From: Collodictyon triciliatum
Lineage: Eukaryota > CRuMs
Length of the DNA stretch: 26,851 nucleotides
Direction: 5' to 3'
Assembly: GCA_043381765.1 (NCBI GenBank)
Contig: JBHJMP010000304.1
Span: forward strand, 1-26,851
The position numbers and the translations under genes are program-made. Under the pieces are notes generated by a model, which was not told the origin of the DNA, did not search any database, and saw only the letters and a list, made by a program, of their open reading frames with translations. Position 1 is the stretch's first letter, and every line of letters begins with the position of its first letter. This document shows, piece after piece, positions 8,273 through 26,851 of this stretch.

Positions 8273-10633
8273 ATGACTCTGCACAGAGCTCACGCGGCTT
8301 GTACTCTAACAACCACCAAAAAGAAGCACACAAGGATGGAAGGCCGCCCGACTGTCCCAGCTATGCTGCCGCCGCGTCCTGCTCGGCGAGGCTCGCCAGT
8401 ATCGACGCTGCCTCTGAACGAAGTCAACTTCTCGATCGAAGGCCACCACGCACCCAACGAGTCGCGGCCGGGTCGGCGCTCCTCCGTCCTCATCGACGAG
8501 TCCTTCCTTCGCGCAAGGCAGCGGCGAATGTCCATCCAGGCAAAGGCACACGCGGCTTCGTCCAACTCAACGCCAAACAACAACCAGAAGGACAACCCTT
8601 CCGCTGCAAAGGCCGATATGAACTCCTCTGCAACAGACGCCGACGCTTCATCGGATCTCTCCGAGGCTGAAAAGGACTTGACCGACGAGCAGCGCGAAAA
8701 GATGCGCTACAAGTCAAAGTCACAGCGTGGCATCCACCACTCCAGCTCGCGCGACTCGCCGCCCTTGTATCAACCTGCAAAGGCCAATCCTGCTTCCCTC
8801 ACGCTCGCACATTCACAAGCACAAAGTTTGGGCGAACCTCCAAATGATTCGGCCCCGTCTACCGCTCGCGCACAATCCCAGCGAAACGCAGAAACACCAG
8901 GGACGCCAAAATCGGTCGGAACGTCGCGCTCGCATCCCAACACAGCTCGAATGGCTAATTCTCGAAGATCGTCATTGCGAGACTCTCACCATTTGACAAA
9001 GTCGGTCGTTTTGCCATCTTCATGTTTTCTTTCCCTACCTTGGGATATTGCTCTTATTCACGGAGGGAAATATTATTTGGAAGATAGAGGGCGTTTGCAC
9101 GCACTGCTGCCACCAGTTTATATTTTTTTTTCAGTTTTTTTTCTTTTAAAAAAAATCATTTAATTTATTCAACAAGTCCATGCCTTTTCTGCAGACTTGG
9201 ACACACCGGTTCAGCATCATCGAAGCGTTCGTCAAAGCCGCCATCTCCAATCGGGTCGTTCAAGCCTTCTCCTTTGAATGCGACAGGCCAATTTGTGGCG
9301 GACCGTTTTGACAGCGGAGATGAAAGCGATGTTGATGAAACCGATCCTATGTCAGTTGTGAAAGAATCATCATCATCAAAAACAGGTTTTGTTTGCTTGC
9401 TTGCTTGCCTGCCTGCCTGCTTCCCATTCTTTTCATCTATTATGTGCATTAAGATCACATTTGCAGGGTGATTTCATAGTTTGCAATCATGCCATCTTTC
9501 ATGCCTTCAATTTTGATGACCATAAAATATCTATATATCCTCTCAAAAGCACCAGAATCGAAGGAAGTCAAGGAAGAGGAGAGGAACAGCAACATGTTTC
9601 GTCTGTGTGATGAGATTTACGAGGGAATGTCGACTATGGAGGCTATGAGTGCAGAATTGTTGAATTTTAAGGTTAGTCAACGCATATTTGTCCTCTCTTT
9701 TTCCCATTTTCCCATATTTTTTTTTTGGTTTTGAAGTAAAAAAAAAAAAGGATAATAATTTGATAAATAAAATCGCTCTGAAACACTAGTTTGTAGCCAG
9801 GATTCGCATCCTCAAGAATACCTAATCGATTTTCTCTTGGATAGGACGAACTGCTAAAATTCGACTTGCCGGCCAACCTCCTTGTCCGATTCACAGTCTA
9901 CCTCTCTAGACTCAATAGATGGTTCCAATTTTATCCACAAGGCCATCATACATATAAATTGAAGATATCGAATGTATAGATTTGCTCCATGTGCTTTCCA
10001 GTCGCTTTTATATGAAATGTTCACATTCTTTCTTTCAATATTAGATGTCCATGTTTTGTCATGCATCAATTTCCTTCCCTTTTTCTTCTTCTTTTCTGGT
10101 ACTTTGTATCAAATCTTTTTTTTTCTTTTTATTTTATGTTGTTTGTTTACCTTGCCACGAATATAGCAAATCAGAGACATTTTCACCAGTCCTGAGGCTT
10201 ATCGAGAGCATCCGTCTGTTTGCTGCTCCTCTGGAAAAGCGCGAACTCGAATGGCAAGTAATGAAGCAGGAAGTCCAGAGGTATTAATACCCTAAAAAAA
10301 AAATTCATATTGATGCCTCAGGATCGATTCATATCTCTTAGTAAATGAGGTCTTAAAGTTGTATCGTAAATTTACCACAAAAAAAAAAAAAAAATCACGC
10401 AAGGCGGTCAAAGGAGTTGGAAATAGCGATTAGGCGACTAGAGATTGCCGATGCAAGAGTAAGGCGTCACAGTCTATCTTACCTTCTCCTTTTTTTCTTT
10501 GTCTTTTTCTTTTTCTTTTTCTTTTTCTTTTTCNNNNNNNNNNNNNNNNNNNNNNNNNNNNNNNNNNNNNNNNNNNNNNNNNNNNNNNNNNNNNNNNNNN
10601 NNNNNNNNNNNNNNNNNNNNNNNNNNNNNNNNN

Positions 10634-10712
<79 letters not shown>

Positions 10713-13700
10713 GTTCACACATTCACATTTTTTTCTGCCTGCATTATTTCCACGGCTGGTTGAATTATATTAACACTGTCGTACACAAAATTAGATTACC
10801 CGCCTGAGCAAAAAATCGAAAGGATGGAACTTCATTGATTTCATAAATTATGCTAAGGTCAAATCCCCGCTCTCTCGCTCATTCTCTGTCATTTTCTCTG
10901 TTTGTGCTACCTTTTAGTTGTAGTTATATTGACCGACATTATTTCTTGCTGTTTGGTCTTTTTCATCAACGCCTCTTCATAATCTTATGAACTTTCAGAA
11001 TGAGTCACTCAGTTGAGTTTTCACGATTTTTTTTAACTCAGAGAATCAGCGACCGCACCAATAAAATTGATGTCCTACTGGAATATATTACACTTTTGAA
11101 AGAGAAGGTCTCATTCTGCCCCTTTCAAAGGGGGTATTCTCACACATTTGAAAGTGCCTGTTGCCCAATACCTCACATCTGCATTCATCGCAAGTCAACT
11201 ACGATCTCAAGCATTTTGTCTGTAGATTCGGCAACTGCAAGCGGAGCGTCTCCACTGGATGAAAAAGCGCGCAATAGAGGCTCTGACCAGGGCTAGACAT
11301 GCAACTGAAAAGTAAAAACACACGCTTTTGTTTATTCACATCGCTAATAACTTGGCGCAAATCGTGCTTACCTGTCCACAAGCCACGCCTTGCTTTCATC
11401 TATTTATTGCTATTACATCCAGGTTCTCTTTGAGAGTTAAATACTAATACTCGCACACTTAAACACACAAAAGGAGCGCAAATTCCCATCGCGATAAATC
11501 GGACGAATCTGCAACTACCGCAAAGACAAACACAATTACCCTTCCTTTCAAGAATGCCCATTCCAAGAAGGAGGACAGCTTGGCCAAGCCAAACCCCGCC
11601 CAGACGACCACATCCCAAGAGCCTGCAAGCAACCACGACAACCATACAAATCCGCCAACAAGCACCCAGCCCCATGCGAAGGCATCTGCGAGCCAGAGTC
11701 AGGCATCGAGAGACGAGGCCAACCAACCCGCAGCCCAGCCAGCCTTAGGGGAAAAGGAGGACAGACACAGGGCCCCTCCAATGCAGAGCCATCCAACCCT
11801 GTCCCATGGAGCAAGCACAGCACCAGCGACACACGCATCCACTGCGCAACAGAGTCCCCCCTCAGGTGCAGGAACGCGGGCTCATTCGCAACACCAATAC
11901 CACTCTGAATCGCCAAACAAACCGAATGCACGACCCCAATCGTACGTCCAGCGTGCGGTCTCAGAGATGGCCAATGGCAAACCCACCAGTCCCCCCGAGT
12001 CATCCGTCCGGTCGCACGCGAATACAGGTGGCCAGGACACTCATTCCTTGCATTCGTACGAATCCCCGTCCCCTAACGGTGACAGCTTGACAAGAGACGT
12101 TTGTCTTGCTTTATCCTAACATATCGTTTGTGATGTGCTGGATGTACCTCTTCTTCTTCTCATCTGTTTTTCACACTCTTCCTATGTCATGGCATTCGAT
12201 AGATATTTGATGGAAACCGACTATCTTTCTCTAGGCCTCGCCGCAGATGGCCAGAGAGCGCCGACTCGTCCGTGATGAGGCCACTAGCACATCCACGCCC
12301 GACCTTGCATCGCTGCTCAACCGCACCAAAGCACAGGCTGCACTGGCCAGTCTCGGAATCGAGGACAAGTCTGCTGGGTATCTTCGGTCCATTCAGACCA
12401 TCGCGCTCGAGTTTCGGTCGATCGCAGAGTCCAATTCGAACTTTATCGCGCAGGTGTCTCCTGATACTATAGCTGCATCTGAGGAACGCCGCTCTGTGTT
12501 CATGAAATATTGCTGCATAATGACATTTTCACTCCCTCTTCTCTTCTCTCTCATGAATTCTGAAATATGATCGGAATCTTCAGATGTCTGATTTTGCCGA
12601 AGCTGCAACAGTTCCTGCAATTACGGAAAGCACAGCGCCGGCAAGGACACCCAGGCAATCTGCTGTTCGAACCAACCGCGCGGGGTTAGACTTTTCTAAT
12701 ATCTTTTCTTTTCTTTTTTTCTTCTTCTTCGTATTCCTATCCTCCCTATTACAGAAAATACCCGATGACCAAACATCATAGTTGCTCCTCTTACTTATCA
12801 CAGTTTATTTTTTGACTCACTTTTTTTTAATGTATGCGTTACACATCGATTGCTATCATCGTTTCCTTGCCGTGTGTGCCTCTATCTCTTACAGACCCAA
12901 ACGTTCCAGACACAGGAAAAAGTCTGCTACAGAGGAAAACTCCATCGCATCGGTGACTGACCTGTTAATTGCATCCCGCAAGCAGCAGCTGCTGGACAGA
13001 GGGGATGACACGCGCTCCAGCACGCCGGCATCTCTCATCTCCACCATCGAGGTTCTGCACTTTCTCTCCATTTTCTATCTATCTATCATCTCGCAAGCCA
13101 CAACACCCACTTGCTCACCTCCCACCGCCACAGTCATCCCACAGCAACGCAATATCGCTGCAAAAGACCGCCGTGGGCACAGCCACCCGCGATATCGGCA
13201 TCTCCTGTGACCTACTTCCTCAAAGGCTCGTGCAGGCAACAATGCAACCTGCCCCGCACGCGCAATACGACGCTTCGCCTCCTCCACCGCCGCCGCCTCC
13301 TCTCCATCAGTCACCCCCACACAAACAACACACCTCCTCGCCTCCTTCCTCACCATCCACAGCCACAGCCACAGCCACAGCCACAGCCACAGCCACAGCC
13401 ACAGCCACAGACGAGCCCCCTGGCCCTGAGCAGGCTGCCCTGGCCGACGACGTGTCGCCGCCCATCAAAGGTGTGCGGGGGAAGACGCAGACGGCCCTGC
13501 AGCGACAGCACATGCTCGGCACCGCAGACCAGCGAGGCCACACGGCGGCAGCGTCCTCTGCCCCGCCCAACGTCGTCCCCATCGCCGCGCCGCCCACGCT
13601 CAAGTCTCTGCCTTCGTCCATAGTCTTCGACCCCCGCGCAGACTTCTCGGCGCTGCCTGGCGCGGACTCTGTGGCTGTGCAACCGGACTCGCCTGGGCAG

Positions 13701-15237
13701 ACGGAGCACCCGCAGAGGCCGCGACCGGCGCAGGTCATCAGCATCCCGTCTGTGCCGCTCACATGGAAGGAGCAAACATCGCCCCTGCATCCACACCCGC
13801 AGAACTCGCAGAATCCGTATCCACACCCGTCCGCAAACGCAATCGCAAACACAAACACAAACACACACACAGACGCGAACGAGCCGCCTGCACGTCCAAA
13901 CTCCGCCTCCTCGCCGGACCACGGAGCCGCGCTGCATCCGTACTACGCTGATCCGTCCCACGCAACGGCCGGCTTTGCCTCGTACACTGCGTCCACGCCG
14001 CGTCTGTTCACGGAGGAGGATGTCCTGGCCATCATCACCACCCTCAAGGCCGAGATGGACCGCATCCGGGCTGAGTGTGAGGCCAAGGTCTCGGACACCC
14101 GGCGCCTGCTTTCGGCGTCCAAGGGCGGCCGAAGGCATAAGGACTATGCGGTTAGCTCCCCACTCCTCCTCATTCTTTTTTTATTTTTCTTGCCAGCCGG
14201 TCCCTTCATACCTTTTTGTTCCTTGGTACTTTGACTTGTCCGTATCGCATGCCCATGAAAAGAAATGCGCGGCTGGCCGAGTCAGAGACGGCGATGCGCT
14301 TAGCCGTAAGTAATGCTTGATACCCAGGAGCCTAACCAAGAAATGAAATCCTGCGACACTCAGCCTCCGCCGGGTTCTGTTCGCATGTTTGATGGCATCA
14401 TGGAGAATTCTGGGTGGAAGTCACGGCGAACAGACGCAGTAGCCGCCGACGAATCGGAGCAGCGCGAGAGGCACGGACGACATCCACGCACGAAAGCGCA
14501 ACGCGGGACGCGCAGCTGTGCGGTTATTCATCATCTCTTGTTTTCCTTCTCTTTCTTGTTTTTCTTTTTACCCACTCCAAATCCTACTCCGATATGCTTC
14601 GCGTGTGCGTTGTGATTGCGCCTCCGAGCCACTTCCAGCGGCCGTGTCCCTAACGCCTGTCTGGTTTTGCAGCGAGCAACTCCCCGTCGGAACTGACGCA
14701 CACGGCGCCACCTGCGACCCACCGGGCGTCTGCGTCTGTGAGTCTCGCCCCGGAAACCGCAGTCTGCCTCCCCGCAATCTTCCTGCCCACGCCGCACCGA
14801 TACGACCCGCGGGCCCACCAGTACTGGCACCCTCTCGGTTGGTTCCTGTTCATGCGCCCCTTTTGCCTTGGCCAGCCTCTCGCCCGCGCTGTGCGCAGAA
14901 ACACGCGGCGCAAAGGCAGCCCCACCCGCACTTATCCACCCGCCTCTCTGCCTTCCTGTTCCTCTGTCGCGCCACCCCAAAGAAGATGAAGAAAACCCGG
15001 TGGTGGTTGCGTTTGAGGACAGAGAGTCAGAGAGAGTCAGCGAGGAACGGAGAGTGCTTGCATCCGTGACTTTCTACTGACAAAAACACACGCACCAAAC
15101 ACGCAGGCTCGTCAGATGCCCGGGTGACGCAGCCGCCAGCAATATTCGAGCTGCCGAAGCCGCAGACCACCGTGCGGGTGGTGGATATGTCGTCCATGGC
15201 GCGGGATTCGCCACGCGTCCAGACAGCCCGCTTCTGA
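8273..15237 (+). CDS. Large multi-exon coiled-coil and low-complexity protein, function unknown (crosses an assembly gap)
   Basis: Phase-consistent exons are 8273-9000 (start possibly 8336), 9195-9385, 9550-9671, 9845-9921, 10167-10280, 10404-10458, gap, 10795-10857, 11042-11107, 11226-11311, 11474-12098, 12235-12453, 12584-12684, 12895-13051 and 13134-14150. These give about 1207 codons. More exons follow, probably including 14673-14737 and 15107-15237 (TGA), but their chain is ambiguous. The N-terminal 250 residues are Ser/Arg/Pro-rich (RRSSVLIDESFLRARQRRMS). The middle is helical, with LCDEIYEGMSTMEAMSAELL, EKRELEWQVMKQEVQR, RSKELEIAIRRLEIADAR, NKIDVLLEYITLLKEK and IRQLQAERLHWMKKRAIEAL, typical of a coiled coil. 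Exon 11474-12098 is Gln/His/Ser/Pro-rich. Exon 13134-14150 has a polyproline run, a Thr-Ala repeat and then a helix with EEDVLAIITTLKAEMDRIRA. I recognise no family. Exons between 10458 and 10795 could be missing because of the gap. Coding status is well supported; exact boundaries less so. Confidence 0.7.
9389..9422. repeat. (TTGC)n(CTGC)n short array in an intron
   Basis: Several TTGC then CTGC units follow directly after the donor at 9386, within intron 9386-9549 of the large coiled-coil gene. Confidence 0.7.
10499..10711. other. Assembly gap (100 N, 10534-10633) inside T-rich repeats
   Basis: CTTTTT units run into exactly 100 N, followed by a run of 78 T (10634-10711). A round number of N usually marks a gap of unknown size. 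It lies in an intron of the coiled-coil gene, between exons ending at 10458 and starting at 10795, and may hide more exons. Confidence 0.95.
13360..13410 (+). repeat. Coding (CAGCCA)n repeat encoding a Thr-Ala run
   Basis: About eight copies of a CAGCCA hexamer lie inside exon 13134-14150 and encode alternating Thr and Ala. A six-base unit keeps the frame when its copy number changes. Confidence 0.85.
14151..15106 (+). other. 3' part of the coiled-coil gene with unresolved exon chain
   Basis: A clean acceptor (ttgccag) ends at 14196 and donors gtaagt and gtgagt start at 14306 and 14738. Acceptors ctcag and ttgcag end just before the blocks beginning near 14365 and at 14673. The 14673-14737 block can be read as ASNSPSELTHTAPPATHRAS or as EQLPVGTDAHGATCDPPGVC. 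Each fits a phase-consistent chain, giving different C-termini. The region is GC-rich and partly coding. Confidence 0.45.
15107..15237 (+). other. Probable terminal coding exon of the coiled-coil gene
   Basis: After an acgcag acceptor, the frame SSDARVTQPPAIFELPKPQ continues to VVDMSSMARDSPRVQTARF and TGA at 15235-15237. Almost all third positions are G or C, as in the other GC-rich exons. It needs a phase-1 upstream exon. Another phase would stop after ARQMPG. Confidence 0.55.
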
Positions 15238-15404
15238 CCCGCCCACCCGCCTCTTTCCGGCGCCTCCTCCTCGGGCCGTCTCCGCCGTGCAGTCGCCCGC
15301 ACCTCCTGGCCCGCTCTCCTGCCCGCCTGTCGGTAGTGTACAGATAAAGCCGCATTAAGGAACTGGGAGATGCCGCCAGGGATTCTGCAGCTGCACAGCC
15401 GCGT
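15238..15404. other. Short convergent spacer between the coiled-coil gene and Piezo
   Basis: This holds both 3' UTRs in 167 bases. No AATAAA was found for either strand. It includes agataaag near 15343, which is not a canonical signal. Confidence 0.5.
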
Positions 15405-26522
<11,118 letters not shown>

Positions 26523-26616
26523 CTACAGTATAGTTATTCGAATTTAGAGCGCATGACAAACCCTGTTGGGAATAATAACTGAGGTTGTTTTGTGCATACT
26601 AGTGGACCAGGGAGTT

Positions 26617-26690
<74 letters not shown>

Positions 26691-26726
26691 AATCATAATC
26701 ATAATCATAATCATAATAGCAATACC

Positions 26727-26759
<33 letters not shown>

Positions 26760-26851
26760 GATAATGATAATGATAATGATAATGATAATGATAATGATAA
26801 TGATAATGATAATGATAATGATAATGATAATGATAATGATAATGATAATGA
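26523..26851. repeat. Window end: compound (ATG)n, (AATCAT)n and (AATGAT)n microsatellites
   Basis: After about 90 bases of unassigned sequence, presumably Piezo intron, there is an ATG/GAT trinucleotide array (about 26617-26690). AATCAT units follow to about 26718, and then roughly 20 copies of AATGAT to the last base. No coding exon could be supported; a 17-base micro-exon near 26590 is possible but unproven. Confidence 0.85.

Overview
The window is nuclear DNA from a microbial eukaryote, probably a protist. It uses the standard code (TAA, TAG and TGA all end genes). Genes are cut by many short introns, most of them 50-300 bases and nearly all GT-AG with loose donors (gtaag, gttt, gtta, gtat). 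Introns and spacers are full of simple repeats and homopolymers. The exact lineage cannot be read from the sequence; a repeat-rich rhizarian or foraminiferan-like genome is only a guess. No tRNA, rRNA, CRISPR array, prokaryotic operon or transposon coding region was seen. A run of 100 N marks an assembly gap.

Layout from left to right: (1) the 3' end of a HERC1-like HECT ubiquitin ligase (+, 60-2191, nine exons). (2) A complete PI31/PSMF1-like proteasome regulator (+, 2415-4160, six exons, 315 aa) ending in an HbYX-type tail. (3) A TPR protein with an N-myristoylation-type start (-, 4488-6176, two exons, 438 aa). (4) A single-exon coiled-coil protein (-, 7290-8162, 290 aa). (5) A large unrecognised coiled-coil and low-complexity protein (+, 8273 to about 15237, at least 15 exons, crossing the gap). 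(6) A Piezo mechanosensitive channel gene (-, 26522 down to 15405). I could chain 46 exons of it with matching phases, giving 1449 C-terminal residues; the N-terminal part lies beyond the window.

The exons were chained by hand, using splice sites, reading phase and family resemblance. For genes 1, 2, 3 and 6 the summed exon lengths keep the frame through to the stop codon, which is a strong internal check. Genes 1 and 2 both belong to the ubiquitin-proteasome system and sit 223 bases apart on the same strand. Genes 4 and 5 are divergent with a spacer of about 110-170 bases. Genes 2/3 and 5/6 are convergent.

The left 16.5 kb has GC-rich coding sequence. The right 10 kb is AT-rich even inside exons, and the change falls within the Piezo gene.
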